A DNA stretch of 64,000 bases from Flavobacterium akiainvivens (GCF_001278115.1 NZ_LIYD01000005.1:2517510-2581509), one strand, 5' to 3'; counted from the stretch's first letter, positions 1-8,263 are shown. Translations and numbers: made by a program. Notes: generated from the sequence alone by a model not told the origin.

Positions 1-1139
1 AGCCCTGGCGCAACAGGAATGAGCAGGAAGATGTTTTCCATACCTTCGGGTGCTACAGAAGCATCAGTTTTACCGGGACAGCACACGTAGTATAACGGCT
101 TTTGCGGCCAGCTGGGTTCGGTATAAATAGTATGGGCGTGGGTTGCAAAATTCTCTTCAAAAAAGAGGTTGTGGTGCAGCAGCTTACCCAGTTTTTTATT
201 TATACCTACATAATACAGCAGGCACGACGGTGCCATAACGCGCTTATCCCAATACTTTTCGGTATAGTTACGGTAGTTTTCAGGCAGTAGCTGCTCGGTA
301 AAATGGTAGTCGGCAGAACTTACAACAACATCAGCTTCAAAATCACCTTTATCCGTTATTACTTTGGTTACTTCGCCGCTACTAACATCAAAACCTTTAA
401 CATCGGCATCAAAATAAAATGTAACCCCTTTTTGTTCAGCCAGTTTTACAAAAGCATCAATTACTTTCCCAAAACCACCCATAGGGTACCATGTGCCGAG
501 TTTAATATCGGCATAGTTCATCATGCTGTACAAGGCAGGTATGTCTTTAGGCAGCGCCCCAAGGAACAGTATAGGAAACTCCAGCATCTGTAAAATCTTT
601 TCCGACTTAAAATAGCGCCTCACATGATTTGAGTATGAGCTCAATAAATCAAGCTTCAGAGCCGATTTCAATATATCCGTATCAAGAAATTCTGTAACCG
701 AAATGCAGGGTTTGTTGATGAATTTGCCCATGGCAGCTTCATACTTTTGCTGTGCTTCATTAAGGAAAATATCAAGCTTAGCGCCGCTTCCTGGCTCAAT
801 CGCCTCAAATGTTTCTTTAAGGGCAGTATAACCGGCAGGCACTGTTTGGGTATTGCTTTCCCCGAATATTACCTGGTAAGACGGGTTGAGCCTTACCAGC
901 TCAGGCAACAGCCCTTCGGCATTGTATTTCCTGAAAAAGCCTGCTATAACATCGGGCATCCAGTACCAGCTGGGGCCCATATCAAACGTAAAGCCGTCTT
1001 TTTTAAACACCCTGGCGCGGCCTCCGGGGGTGGGGTGCTTTTCCAGCAGCGTCACCTCATAACCGCTGTTGGCAAGGGTTATGGCAGCGGCCAGGCCGGA
1101 AAATCCGGCACCTATAACTACGGCTTTTTGGGGCTTCAT
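1..1139 (-). CDS. crtI: Phytoene desaturase (CrtI family), C-terminus cut by window edge
   Basis: FAD-dependent carotenoid desaturase that introduces double bonds into phytoene at the membrane. Read on the minus strand from ATG at 1139, the protein opens with MKPQKAVVIGAGFSGLAAAI, a Rossmann dinucleotide-binding loop (GxGxxG), followed near residue 30 by an LLEKHPTPGGRA segment typical of CrtI-type amine-oxidase-fold enzymes. About 379 residues are present and end in PVAPG; CrtI proteins are usually near 490 residues, so roughly the last quarter lies outside the window. A promoter-like TTTTG / TAAGTTTTG pair lies about 35 bases upstream of the start. Carotenoid genes are usually clustered in flavobacteria, and a phytoene synthase gene may follow beyond position 1, which is inference. 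The family call is firm; desaturase versus a related CrtI-like carotenoid oxidoreductase is less so. Confidence 0.9.
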   Translation of the reverse strand, partial: MKPQKAVVIGAGFSGLAAAITLANSGYEVTLLEKHPTPGGRARVFKKDGFTFDMGPSWYWMPDVIAGFFRKYNAEGLLPELVRLNPSYQVIFGESNTQTVPAGYTALKETFEAIEPGSGAKLDIFLNEAQQKYEAAMGKFINKPCISVTEFLDTDILKSALKLDLLSSYSNHVRRYFKSEKILQMLEFPILFLGALPKDIPALYSMMNYADIKLGTWYPMGGFGKVIDAFVKLAEQKGVTFYFDADVKGFDVSSGEVTKVITDKGDFEADVVVSSADYHFTEQLLPENYRNYTEKYWDKRVMAPSCLLYYVGINKKLGKLLHHNLFFEENFATHAHTIYTEPSWPQKPLYYVCCPGKTDASVAPEGMENIFLLIPVAPG

Positions 1140-1173
1140 TTATTTTGTTTAATGAAATTTCTCTAAAATTAAA

Positions 1174-1204
1174 CAAAACTTAGCATAAACAGTAGTTAAC
1201 AAAA
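1174..1204 (-). promoter_or_regulatory. Bacteroidota-type promoter for crtI
   Basis: On the minus strand a TTTTG box (1200-1204) is followed after 17 bases by TAAGTTTTG (1174-1182). These resemble the TTG (-33) and TAnnTTTG (-7) elements known from Bacteroidota. The position upstream of the ATG at 1139 fits a leader of about 30 bases. Confidence 0.45.
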
Positions 1205-1313
1205 CGATAAAACAAGAATTTTCGCTCAAAGTTCCAGCAATAACATACGTATTTATAAGGTATTAGTTATTCACATTTAAAATCGTATTTTTACAGGCTG
1301 AAAATTACATGAG

Positions 1314-2135
1314 ATGATTATTCCTAAAACCCGCGAGGAAATTGAAATAATGCGCGAAAGCGCACTGATAGTAAGTAAAACCCTGGGCATGCTTGCCGGC
1401 GAAATTAAGCCGGGAGTAACCACCCTTGACCTTGACCGTATGGCCGAGGAGTTTATTCGAGACCATGGCGCAGTACCCGGATTTAAAGGCCTTTACGGAT
1501 GCCCTTCTACCCTGCTTACAAGCGTGAATGATCAGGTGGTGCACGGCCTGCCTACAAACCGCCCCATTGAGGAAGGCGATATTGTATCGGTAGATTGTGG
1601 CGCCCTTAAAAACGAATTTTATGGCGACCATGCCTATACGTTTGAAATAGGCGATGTAGCCCCCGAAACCAAAAAGCTGCTTCAGGTTACCAAGGAGTCG
1701 CTTTATGTGGGTATCCGCGAGTTTAAAGTAGGTAACCGCGTTGAAGACGTAGGTAGCGCCATACAGCGTTATACCGAAGGCTTTGGCTATGGTGTAGTAC
1801 GCGAGCTTGTGGGCCATGGTGTGGGCCGCAAAATGCACGAAGGCCCCGAAATGCCTAACTATGGCAAGCGTGGCCGCGGCAAACTGTTTGTTGAAGGCCT
1901 TGTGGTAGCCATTGAACCCATGATTAATATGGGTACTAAAAACATACGCCAGCTTAAAGACGGCTGGACCATAGTAACCCGCGATGGCAAGCCCAGCGCC
2001 CACTTTGAGCATAACGTAGCCCTTGTAAACGGCAAGCCTGAACTACTGAGCACCTTTGCGTATATATACAAAGCGCTTGGTATTGAGAGTAATGAAGAAG
2101 AGGAGTTTAGAACAACACCCCTTGCAATTAACTAA
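1314..2135 (+). CDS. map: Type I methionine aminopeptidase
   Basis: Removes the initiator methionine from nascent proteins in the cytoplasm. The 273-residue protein has the pita-bread fold signature and all five metal ligands of the family: D94 (in VDCG), D105 (in YGDHAYTF), H168 (in GHGVGR), E201 (in IEPM) and E232 (in FEHN); H77 in VVHGLP matches the substrate-contact histidine. Length and motifs are normal, with no N-terminal zinc-finger extension. An upstream ATG at 1309 runs into a stop after two codons, so 1314 is the start. A TATTTTTA box at 1286-1293 is a plausible -7 element. The gene stands alone here; in many bacteria map is in the ribosomal protein operon, so this position is mildly unusual. 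Confidence 0.97.
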   Translation: MIIPKTREEIEIMRESALIVSKTLGMLAGEIKPGVTTLDLDRMAEEFIRDHGAVPGFKGLYGCPSTLLTSVNDQVVHGLPTNRPIEEGDIVSVDCGALKNEFYGDHAYTFEIGDVAPETKKLLQVTKESLYVGIREFKVGNRVEDVGSAIQRYTEGFGYGVVRELVGHGVGRKMHEGPEMPNYGKRGRGKLFVEGLVVAIEPMINMGTKNIRQLKDGWTIVTRDGKPSAHFEHNVALVNGKPELLSTFAYIYKALGIESNEEEEFRTTPLAIN

Positions 2136-2140
2136 GCTTT

Positions 2141-2181
2141 ACCGCAGAGACACGCTGAGTAGGCACAGAGATACACAGAGC
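2141..2181 (+). repeat. Left arm of inverted repeat flanking the GxxExxY gene
   Basis: This 41-base stretch (core CAGAGACACGCTGAGT) matches the reverse complement of 2634-2674 at 33 of 41 positions by direct alignment. The two arms exactly bracket the small gene at 2221-2631, suggesting that gene and arms form one unit. Confidence 0.85.
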
Positions 2182-2220
2182 TATTTTAAGTTAATAATCT
2201 TCGATTAGAGGCCACAGAGT

Positions 2221-2631
2221 ATGGAGTTAAACCAGCTTTCACACAAAATTATTGGTGCAGCTATTGAAGTTCATAGAACCTTAGGGCCAGGGTTACTCGA
2301 ATCTGCTTATAATGAATGTCTCGCTTACGAGTTAACCCAAAATGGATTATTTATCGAAAGAGAAAAAACACTGCCGCTTAAGTACAAGGGTATATCACTA
2401 AATCAGGGCTATAGGATTGATATTGTTGTAGAACGTAGGGTCATCATAGAGCTTAAAACTGTAGAAGAATTGACTGATGTACATCAGGCGCAAGTTATTA
2501 CCTATTTAAAATTAGGCAATTATCCATTAGGCTTACTAATAAACTTTCACTCTAAAATTTTAAAGGACGGATTAAAAAGAATTATCCACAGCAACTTTGA
2601 GGCCTCCCATCCTTTGGATGGCAACCTCTAA
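2221..2631 (+). CDS. GxxExxY protein (PDDEXK_3-like)
   Basis: This 136-residue protein belongs to the GxxExxY family, named for the motif seen here as GLLESAY (residues 23-29). The central region resembles a PD-(D/E)xK nuclease core: E30-C32, then GYRIDIVV (D in the beta-hairpin) and VIIELKTVEEL (the E-x-K pair). The family is very common in Bacteroidota and its biological role is not established; nuclease activity is an inference from fold similarity. Base composition is visibly more AT-rich than the neighbouring genes, with different codon choice (TTA, AAT, ATT in place of the usual CTT, AAC, ATA). It sits between imperfect 41-base inverted repeats (2141-2181 and 2634-2674), so it may be a passenger of a small mobile or formerly mobile element. 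Confidence 0.9.
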   Translation: MELNQLSHKIIGAAIEVHRTLGPGLLESAYNECLAYELTQNGLFIEREKTLPLKYKGISLNQGYRIDIVVERRVIIELKTVEELTDVHQAQVITYLKLGNYPLGLLINFHSKILKDGLKRIIHSNFEASHPLDGNL

Positions 2632-2633
2632 AA

Positions 2634-2674
2634 ACTTTGCGTATCTCCGGGCTCACTCAGCGTGTCTCTGTGGT
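2634..2674 (-). repeat. Right arm of inverted repeat flanking the GxxExxY gene
   Basis: Inverse partner of 2141-2181 (33 of 41 identical). It ends 14 bases before the ATG of the downstream methyltransferase. An apparent upstream start for that gene at 2662 falls inside this arm and is probably not used. Confidence 0.85.
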
Positions 2675-2688
2675 ACAAAACCTCAAAC

Positions 2689-3456
2689 ATGAAGAAACTC
2701 TTTAAACTCGTACTCAACACCATACCGCGCCCATTGCTTATACGCCTTAGCTATGTAGCCCGCCCGGTACTGGCCTTTTTTCTTAAAGGAAACACCTATA
2801 CCGACCCTATTGATGGGCGCAGTTTTAAAAACTTCCTGCCGTATGGTTATGGACATCAGCGCAATAACGTACTGGCTCCCGGAACTTTATCGCTGGAAAG
2901 GCACAGGCTGCTGTGGATGTACCTGAAAAACGAAACCGACTTTTTTACCGCCCCGCACAAGGTGCTGCACTTTGCCCCTGAGCAGGCGTTTTACAAGCGT
3001 TTTCGCAAGCAGGAAAACCTAAACTACACCACAACAGACCTTTACTCTCCGCTTGCGGATGTTAAGGCCGATATTTGCAACCTTCCGTTTAAGGATAATG
3101 AATATGACTTTATACTGTGTAACCACGTTTTAGAGCATATTCCTGATGACACAAAGGCCATGCAGGAGCTTTACCGCGTGCTAAAACCCGGAGGTACAGC
3201 TATTTTACAGATTCCGCAGGATCTTAGCCGTGCCACAACTTTTGAAGACAACAGCATTACCGACCCCAAGGAGCGCCAGCGTATTTTTGGGCAGTATGAC
3301 CACGTAAGGGTCTATGGCAGAGACTATTTTGACAAGCTGCGCAGCATAGGTTTCAGGGTGGTTGAAGAAGATTATACCAAAAAGCTCAACCCGAAAGATG
3401 TTGAGCGCTACTGCCTTGCACCCGGCGAAATTATTCCTGTTTGCTATAAAGATTAA
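2689..3456 (+). CDS. Class I SAM-dependent methyltransferase
   Basis: A 255-residue cytoplasmic methyltransferase of the Methyltransf_11 type; the substrate is unknown. The SAM-binding motif I is degenerate (VLHFAPEQAF, near residue 95) but the rest is clear: an acidic end of beta-2 (YTTTDLYSP), motif II-like KADICNLPFKDNEYDFILC, and the post-motif HVLEHIPDDTKAMQELYRVLKPGG, which is diagnostic. A basic, hydrophobic N-terminal segment (residues 1-30) could give peripheral membrane association. The start at 2689 (MKKLFKL) is preferred over 2662 because the latter lies inside the repeat arm. It is followed by a hairpin terminator at 3461, so it appears to be monocistronic. The domain is secure; nothing in the context indicates the methyl acceptor. 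Confidence 0.85.
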   Translation: MKKLFKLVLNTIPRPLLIRLSYVARPVLAFFLKGNTYTDPIDGRSFKNFLPYGYGHQRNNVLAPGTLSLERHRLLWMYLKNETDFFTAPHKVLHFAPEQAFYKRFRKQENLNYTTTDLYSPLADVKADICNLPFKDNEYDFILCNHVLEHIPDDTKAMQELYRVLKPGGTAILQIPQDLSRATTFEDNSITDPKERQRIFGQYDHVRVYGRDYFDKLRSIGFRVVEEDYTKKLNPKDVERYCLAPGEIIPVCYKD

Positions 3457-3460
3457 TCAT

Positions 3461-3489
3461 AAGCCTTGCATTTGCAGGGCTTTTTGTTT
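3461..3489 (+). terminator. Intrinsic terminator after the methyltransferase gene
   Basis: AAGCCTTGC and GCAGGGCTT form a nine-pair stem (one G-U) around an ATTT loop, followed by TTTGTTTT. It lies directly after the stop codon at 3456. Confidence 0.75.
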
Positions 3490-3531
3490 TATCAAAAGGC
3501 ATTGGCACCCTTATTGTTATAATAATATTAG

Positions 3532-3539
3532 TATCTTTA
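3532..3539 (+). promoter_or_regulatory. -7 box of the plug protein gene
   Basis: TATCTTTA is a one-mismatch form of TAnnTTTG, with a TTG at 3514-3516 upstream. The start codon follows 26 bases later. Confidence 0.4.
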
Positions 3540-3565
3540 CGTTCACGATTAAAACATCACAAACA

Positions 3566-4831
3566 ATGACAATTGCCCTACGCAGGTTTAGTATAGTTGC
3601 CCTTTTACTTACGTTTTTTAGCGGAATTGCCCAGGTACAGCAGGAAGTTGCCCCACCCTACAACATTAAAACCGTTTCATTCCTTAGTAATGGAGAGAAC
3701 GTTTACCCCTATTTCAGGCAGGGAGAACCTATTACGCTTCAATTTGACGACCTTTTTGGCAACGAGGCCAACTACTATTACAGCATTGTACATTGCAACT
3801 ATGACTGGACACCCAGCACACAACTATCTGTAAATGACTATCTTGATGGTTTCGATGGGCAACGCATCCAAAACTACCAAAACTCATTTAACACCCTGCA
3901 AATCTATTCGCACTTTGTGCTGTCTATACCCAACCAGTTTACAAGGCTCAAATTAACAGGCAATTACATACTTAAAGTACTTAACGACGACCGCGAAGTA
4001 GTTTTTACCCGCCGCTTTATTGTTTATAATGAGCAGGTTGCGGTACCCGTTCAGGTTAAACGCGCTCGTGGCCTTGATGAGCGAGACGGTGCCCACAACC
4101 TTGATTTTTCTATTAAAAGTGAGGCCGTACTGTTCCAGAGCCCACTGCAAAATGTAAAGGTACTGCTAACCCAAAACGGCAGGTTTGACAACGCCATTTA
4201 CAATGTAAAACCGCAGTACACCATAGGTAACGACCTGATTTACAAGTACGACAAAGAAACCCAGTTCTGGGCAGGCAATGAGTACCTGTACTTCGACAAT
4301 AAGGATATACGTAACGCCGTAAACAACATTGCCCGGATTTCGGCAGGCGAAGTATACAACACCATACTCTACACTAACGAGGCAAGGGCCAGCAAACCCT
4401 ACACATTTTTCCCCGATGTAAATGGTAACTTCCTGATTAAGAACATAAATCTAAGTGTTACCGACCAAAGCCTGGAGAGCGATTATGCCTGGGTATTCTT
4501 TAAGCTCAGTGCGCCTGCATTTTACGAGAATAAGAACATCTATGTAGGGGGGCTGTTTAACAACTATGCTAAGACCGATGAGTATAAAATGGAGTACGAC
4601 CCCAAGACGGCAACCTATGAAAAGGCCATTATGATTAAGCAGGGCTTTACCAACTTTTTATATATAACCGCTGATAATAAAGGAGTTGTAGACGGTAAAA
4701 ACGCGGTAGACGGCAACTTTTACCAAACAGAAGACGAGTACAACATCTTTGTATACTACCGAGAAAACAACGAGCGCTACGACCGTGTTATAGGCCGCGG
4801 AAACGCTAATTCCGAGAACATTATCAACTAA
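3566..4831 (+). CDS. Type IX secretion system plug protein (DUF5103)
   Basis: This 421-residue exported protein matches the DUF5103 family, whose characterised member in Flavobacterium johnsoniae blocks the SprA translocon of the type IX secretion system from the periplasmic side. An N-terminal signal peptide is clear (MTIALRRFSIVALLLTFFSG, then IAQ). The body has the family's beta-rich sequence, including NYYYSIVHCNYDW, NYILKVLNDDREVVFTRRF and the C-terminal FYQTEDEYNIFVYYR. The start at 3566 is chosen because it gives a normal signal peptide; a longer open frame back to 3362 overlaps the preceding gene and its terminator. A -7-like TATCTTTAC box lies at 3532-3540. The call rests on family recognition; a direct role here is inferred, but the window also encodes three proteins with T9SS sorting domains. 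Confidence 0.85.
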   Translation: MTIALRRFSIVALLLTFFSGIAQVQQEVAPPYNIKTVSFLSNGENVYPYFRQGEPITLQFDDLFGNEANYYYSIVHCNYDWTPSTQLSVNDYLDGFDGQRIQNYQNSFNTLQIYSHFVLSIPNQFTRLKLTGNYILKVLNDDREVVFTRRFIVYNEQVAVPVQVKRARGLDERDGAHNLDFSIKSEAVLFQSPLQNVKVLLTQNGRFDNAIYNVKPQYTIGNDLIYKYDKETQFWAGNEYLYFDNKDIRNAVNNIARISAGEVYNTILYTNEARASKPYTFFPDVNGNFLIKNINLSVTDQSLESDYAWVFFKLSAPAFYENKNIYVGGLFNNYAKTDEYKMEYDPKTATYEKAIMIKQGFTNFLYITADNKGVVDGKNAVDGNFYQTEDEYNIFVYYRENNERYDRVIGRGNANSENIIN

Positions 4832-4873
4832 TATACAATGAGTTAAGAATAATTTGGGTTTAATTTAATAACA

Positions 4874-4887
4874 AGGAGGTACCTCCT
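4874..4887. promoter_or_regulatory. Perfect 14-bp palindrome over the apaG promoter
   Basis: AGGAGGTACCTCCT is a perfect palindrome. Its centre lies about 21 bases upstream of the -7 box at 4902-4909, where the -33 element would sit. This placement suggests a repressor or activator operator. It has no U-run, so it is a poor terminator for the gene before it. Confidence 0.4.
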
Positions 4888-4901
4888 GCCAAATATTTTT
4901 A

Positions 4902-4909
4902 TAAATTTG
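4902..4909 (+). promoter_or_regulatory. -7 box of apaG
   Basis: TAAATTTG matches the TAnnTTTG consensus exactly and is 19 bases before the ATG at 4929, so the mRNA leader would be short (about 14 bases). Confidence 0.55.
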
Positions 4910-4928
4910 TAAAAAATGCAAACTGCTG

Positions 4929-5315
4929 ATGGTATCGCAAATTACAAGAGGCATAAAGATTTCAGTATCAACCAGTTTTGAAGGCACTTACTTCAAAAAC
5001 TACCGCATACAGTTTGCCTTTACCTACGAGATTACCATAGAAAACCAGAGCAAAGACTCCGTACAGCTCAACACCCGCCACTGGGAAATATACGACTCCC
5101 TTAACGACCTTGAAGTAGTTGACGGAGAAGGAGTTATAGGCAAAAAACCCGTTTTAAAACCCGGTGAAAAACACACCTACAGCTCAGGTTGCCTGCTATC
5201 ATCCCCATTTGGGGCCATGAGGGGTTATTTTAGCATGATAAACTTTACTAACACCCGTTCTTTCAGGGTAATAGTACCCACTTTCAGGCTAAGTGCTCCC
5301 TTTGCGCTTAACTAA
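4929..5315 (+). CDS. apaG: ApaG domain protein
   Basis: A 128-residue ApaG protein, a single fibronectin-III-like beta-sandwich. The family is annotated as a Co2+/Mg2+ efflux-associated factor from E. coli genetics, but the molecular function is unsettled. Diagnostic segments are QFAFTYEITIENQSKDSVQL, LNTRHWEI, GEGVIGKKPVLKPGE, the strongly conserved YSSGCLL, and the PTFRLSAPFALN tail. Length is normal for the family. It has its own TAnnTTTG box and an upstream palindrome, so it may be regulated independently of the plug gene that ends about 100 bases before it. An ATG at 4916 is out of frame, so 4929 is the start. Confidence 0.93.
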   Translation: MVSQITRGIKISVSTSFEGTYFKNYRIQFAFTYEITIENQSKDSVQLNTRHWEIYDSLNDLEVVDGEGVIGKKPVLKPGEKHTYSSGCLLSSPFGAMRGYFSMINFTNTRSFRVIVPTFRLSAPFALN

Positions 5316-5691
5316 AATTTCATTTGTACAATCCGGACATTTTTGCTTCGCGAAGAGAAATCTTCAAACCAAGTAAATCCTTACGTTTTAACTCAATTTT
5401 AACGCTAATTATTCACAATTGGAGTTCAATATTCAGTTTTAAAGTCAAAGGTCGAAAGTCAAAAGCCCGTCGTCGTAAAAACACACTTTAAATCAAAAAC
5501 ATTTATAGAAAACTAATATGCTATAAAAGAAATTGATTTTGTCTTTTTCCGAATCAAAAATTAATTTCTAATCGGTATCTTTCATCATATATCGAAGTTC
5601 GGAAATCCGATCCCGGACTTTTGACTTTCGGCTTCAGACCTTCCGACAAATTTCGTACCTTTGCAAAGCTAAAATTTAAACACAACAAACT
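5316..5691. other. Intergenic region between apaG and pruA
   Basis: No gene is visible. It contains an inverted pair of the 13-mer CGAAAGTCAAAAG (5453-5465) and its complement (5618-5630) about 150 bases apart, which looks like a remnant of an interspersed repeat, and the pruA promoter box near its right end. The rest is AT-rich without recognised structure. Confidence 0.6.
5656..5663 (+). promoter_or_regulatory. -7 box of pruA
   Basis: TACCTTTG is an exact TAnnTTTG match, 28 bases before the ATG at 5692. Confidence 0.55.
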
Positions 5692-7317
5692 ATGCCTAAA
5701 GGAATTTACAACGTACCCAAGGCCGTTAACGAACCCGTAAGGGCTTATGCCCCGGGCAGCAAAGAACGCCAGCAGGTGCTTGACACTTTTAAGGAACTAT
5801 ACAATACCACGGTAGATGTGCCTATGTACATAGGTAACCAGGAAATCCGCACCGGGAAAACCAAAACCATAAACCCACCGTTTGACCACAAAAAAGTAGT
5901 GGGCACGTACCACGAGGGCGAACAACAACACATAGAGCAGGCCATTGCCGCCGCGCTTGAAGCCCGTAAAAAATGGGCCAACCTAAGCTGGGAGCACCGC
6001 GCCGCTATCTTTTTAAAGGCTGCCGAACTGCTTGCCGGGCCATACCGCGCCAAGATAAACGCCGCTACCATGATAGCCCAGGCCAAAACCATTCACCAGG
6101 CTGAGATTGACTCGGCGTGTGAGTTTATAGACTTTTTAAGGTTTAACGTAGAGTTTATGACCCAGATATATGCCGAGCAGCCCATAAGCAGCGAAGGTAT
6201 ATGGAACCGCCTGGAGTACCGCCCGCTGGAAGGCTTTGTGTATGCCATTACCCCGTTTAACTTTACCGCAATTAGCGGTAACCTGCCTGCAGCGCCAGCG
6301 CTAATGGGCAACGTGGTGGTATGGAAACCCAGCGCCAGCCAGGTATACAGCGCCCAGGTAATTATGGAAGTATTCCAGAAAGCAGGCCTGCCTGCCGGTG
6401 TAATAAACATGGTGCACGGCGACCCTGTTATGATTAGCGATACCCTTATCGGCAGCCCTGATTTTGCCGGTGTACACTTTACCGGTTCAACTTCTATTTT
6501 TAACGGAATATGGGGCAAAATTGGCCAGAACATCAACAAATACAAAACCTACCCGCGCATAGTGGGCGAAACCGGCGGTAAAGACTTTGTGGTAGCACAC
6601 CCATCGTCAATCCCGGCCGAGGTAGCTACAGCACTTAGCCGTGGTGCGTTTGAATACCAGGGGCAAAAATGCTCGGCTGCTTCAAGGGCATACATTCCGC
6701 AGTCTATATGGCCGGAAGTTAAAGAGCTGTTGGTTAAAGATATCGAAAGCTTTAAAATGGGCTCGCCCGAAGATACTGCCAACTTTGTATCGGCGGTTAT
6801 ACACGAAGGTTCGTTTGATAAGCTTGCCAAATACATAGATGCTGCCAAAGCCGCAACGGATGCCGAAATTGTTGCCGGTGGCGGTTATGACAAGTCGGTG
6901 GGCTGGTTTATAGAGCCTACGGTTATTGTTACCACAAACCCTAACTACGAAACCCTTAGCACAGAGCTTTTTGGCCCTGTGCTAACCATATATGTGTATG
7001 AAGATGCCAAGTGGGCCGAAACCCTTAAACTGGTAGACGGCACATCGGCCTATGCCCTTACCGGCGCCATCTTCAGCCAGGACCGTTATGCCGTGGAAGA
7101 AGCCACCAAAGCGCTTGAAAACGCTGCGGGCAACTTCTACATAAACGATAAGCCAACAGGTGCCGTAGTGGGTCAACAGCCATTTGGTGGCGCCCGCGCC
7201 AGCGGAACCAACGATAAGGCAGGCTCTGTACTAAACCTGTACCGCTGGGTATCGCCACGCACCATTAAAGAAACATTTGTTCCGCCTACAGATTACAGGT
7301 ATCCTTTCCTGGGATAA
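5692..7317 (+). CDS. pruA: L-glutamate gamma-semialdehyde dehydrogenase
   Basis: Also called 1-pyrroline-5-carboxylate dehydrogenase. It oxidises glutamate semialdehyde to glutamate with NAD+, the second step of proline breakdown. The 541-residue protein is the stand-alone type, not fused to proline dehydrogenase. The aldehyde dehydrogenase core is complete: cofactor-binding GNVVVWKPS, the glycine turn FTGSTS, the general base E293 in VGETGGK, and the nucleophile C327 in GQKCSAAS; the C-terminal FGGARASGTNDKAG is characteristic of this subfamily. It has its own promoter box and a strong terminator at 7340, so it appears monocistronic. No proline dehydrogenase gene is in the window. Confidence 0.97.
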   Translation: MPKGIYNVPKAVNEPVRAYAPGSKERQQVLDTFKELYNTTVDVPMYIGNQEIRTGKTKTINPPFDHKKVVGTYHEGEQQHIEQAIAAALEARKKWANLSWEHRAAIFLKAAELLAGPYRAKINAATMIAQAKTIHQAEIDSACEFIDFLRFNVEFMTQIYAEQPISSEGIWNRLEYRPLEGFVYAITPFNFTAISGNLPAAPALMGNVVVWKPSASQVYSAQVIMEVFQKAGLPAGVINMVHGDPVMISDTLIGSPDFAGVHFTGSTSIFNGIWGKIGQNINKYKTYPRIVGETGGKDFVVAHPSSIPAEVATALSRGAFEYQGQKCSAASRAYIPQSIWPEVKELLVKDIESFKMGSPEDTANFVSAVIHEGSFDKLAKYIDAAKAATDAEIVAGGGYDKSVGWFIEPTVIVTTNPNYETLSTELFGPVLTIYVYEDAKWAETLKLVDGTSAYALTGAIFSQDRYAVEEATKALENAAGNFYINDKPTGAVVGQQPFGGARASGTNDKAGSVLNLYRWVSPRTIKETFVPPTDYRYPFLG

Positions 7318-7339
7318 CACCTTTAATGAGATAAACCCA

Positions 7340-7374
7340 AAAGCCTGCTGATTGATTTCAGCAGGCTTTTTTAT
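7340..7374 (+). terminator. Intrinsic terminator after pruA
   Basis: AAAGCCTGCTGA pairs with TCAGCAGGCTTT around an ATTGATT loop, with a run of T after it. It is one of the strongest hairpins in the window. Confidence 0.9.
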
Positions 7375-7377
7375 TAA

Positions 7378-7597
7378 ATGGAACGCGCCTTTAAGCTCCC
7401 GATAGCACGGGACAGGATGACAAATGGAACGCGGATGACACGGATTAAGCGGATTTATACGGATTTTTTCACATTGTTTTCTTCACATACCGTCTTTACT
7501 TCGTCGATTCGGGCACAGCCCTCGGGTGCGAGGAGGAACGACGAAGCAATCTCCGCTCAGAAGCTAAGCAGCTCAGCGGCCCAGAAGCTTCTTAAAC
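7378..7597. repeat. Interspersed repeat tract
   Basis: No credible gene. Positions 7424-7472 carry a copy of a repeat (ATGGAACGCGGATGACACGG and on) also present at 11625-11672. Positions 7498-7550 contain a separate element with the complementary ends CTTCGTCG and CGACGAAG, of the type seen as dispersed noncoding repeats in many bacteria. A small open frame through here is translated repeat, not a gene. Confidence 0.75.
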
Positions 7598-8263
7598 TCA
7601 CTCCTTCCCCAAATCATTACTCAGCTTATCCAGCTTAAAACTGTTGCCTGCAAACACAATATGGGTAGTATCGGCCACGTCGGGCTGGTCGCGCTCGTGG
7701 TAAGCCATGCCTTCTACAATGGTAAGTGTATTGGGTTTACCCAGCGAATCTGTCGGAAAAATATGACTGTAATATCGTGAGGCATAAAGGTCGCCACCTG
7801 TAGCCGCCCAGTAACTGTTTATAAAACTGAATTTACCTGCGCCATCAACTACATAATAACGCCCGGTACTGGGGTAATCGCAGGCCTCAATGCCATATTG
7901 CATTACAAACACGGCCTTATCACCATCCAAATCGTGGTGTCCAAGGGGAGTAATGTTAATGTACCCCTCGCCTTTAAAAGCATCTTTAAAAACCACTTTT
8001 CCGCCTTTAAGCACCTCAAGGTAGCCAGGGTTTGAACCGTCTTCCTCATCATAGGCCGTATACCCGTAACGAAAAACATAGCCCTCAAGGGTATCGCCCT
8101 GTGGTGCAAGCATAACCTGCCTGTAGTCTTCAGGGGTTTCGTTCTTTTTTTCGGGCAATTTTGTTGATGCGGTAACGGCCGCTTTGGGTTCTTGTTGCGT
8201 TTCTTTACACGATTGCAGCAGGCAAATGGGCAAAGCTAATAAGACGGTTTTGGTAAGGTTCAT
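7598..8263 (-). CDS. Hypothetical lipoprotein
   Basis: A 221-residue protein with a lipoprotein signal (LLQSC, lipidated C19), so probably anchored in the inner leaflet of the outer membrane or at the surface. The mature part begins with a Lys/Glu/Thr-rich linker (residues 20-46), then a globular domain with many aromatics and short motifs such as GYVFRYGYTAYDEEDG and GHHDLDGDKAVFVMQYG. No known domain was recognised. It faces pruA convergently and its 3' end lies beside a repeat tract; the 5' side is another repeat tract, so it appears to be transcribed alone. The reading frame, lipobox and composition support a real gene; function is unknown. Confidence 0.8.
   Translation of the reverse strand: MNLTKTVLLALPICLLQSCKETQQEPKAAVTASTKLPEKKNETPEDYRQVMLAPQGDTLEGYVFRYGYTAYDEEDGSNPGYLEVLKGGKVVFKDAFKGEGYINITPLGHHDLDGDKAVFVMQYGIEACDYPSTGRYYVVDGAGKFSFINSYWAATGGDLYASRYYSHIFPTDSLGKPNTLTIVEGMAYHERDQPDVADTTHIVFAGNSFKLDKLSNDLGKE

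Noticed and set aside
1305..2012. Long open frame on the minus strand opposite map
   Set aside because: It is antisense to a well-conserved gene with complete metal-ligand motifs, its protein is not domain-like, and no promoter was seen.
4874..4880. AGGAGGT as a ribosome-binding site for apaG
   Set aside because: It is about 50 bases before the start codon and upstream of the likely transcription start; Bacteroidota rarely use strong Shine-Dalgarno sites.
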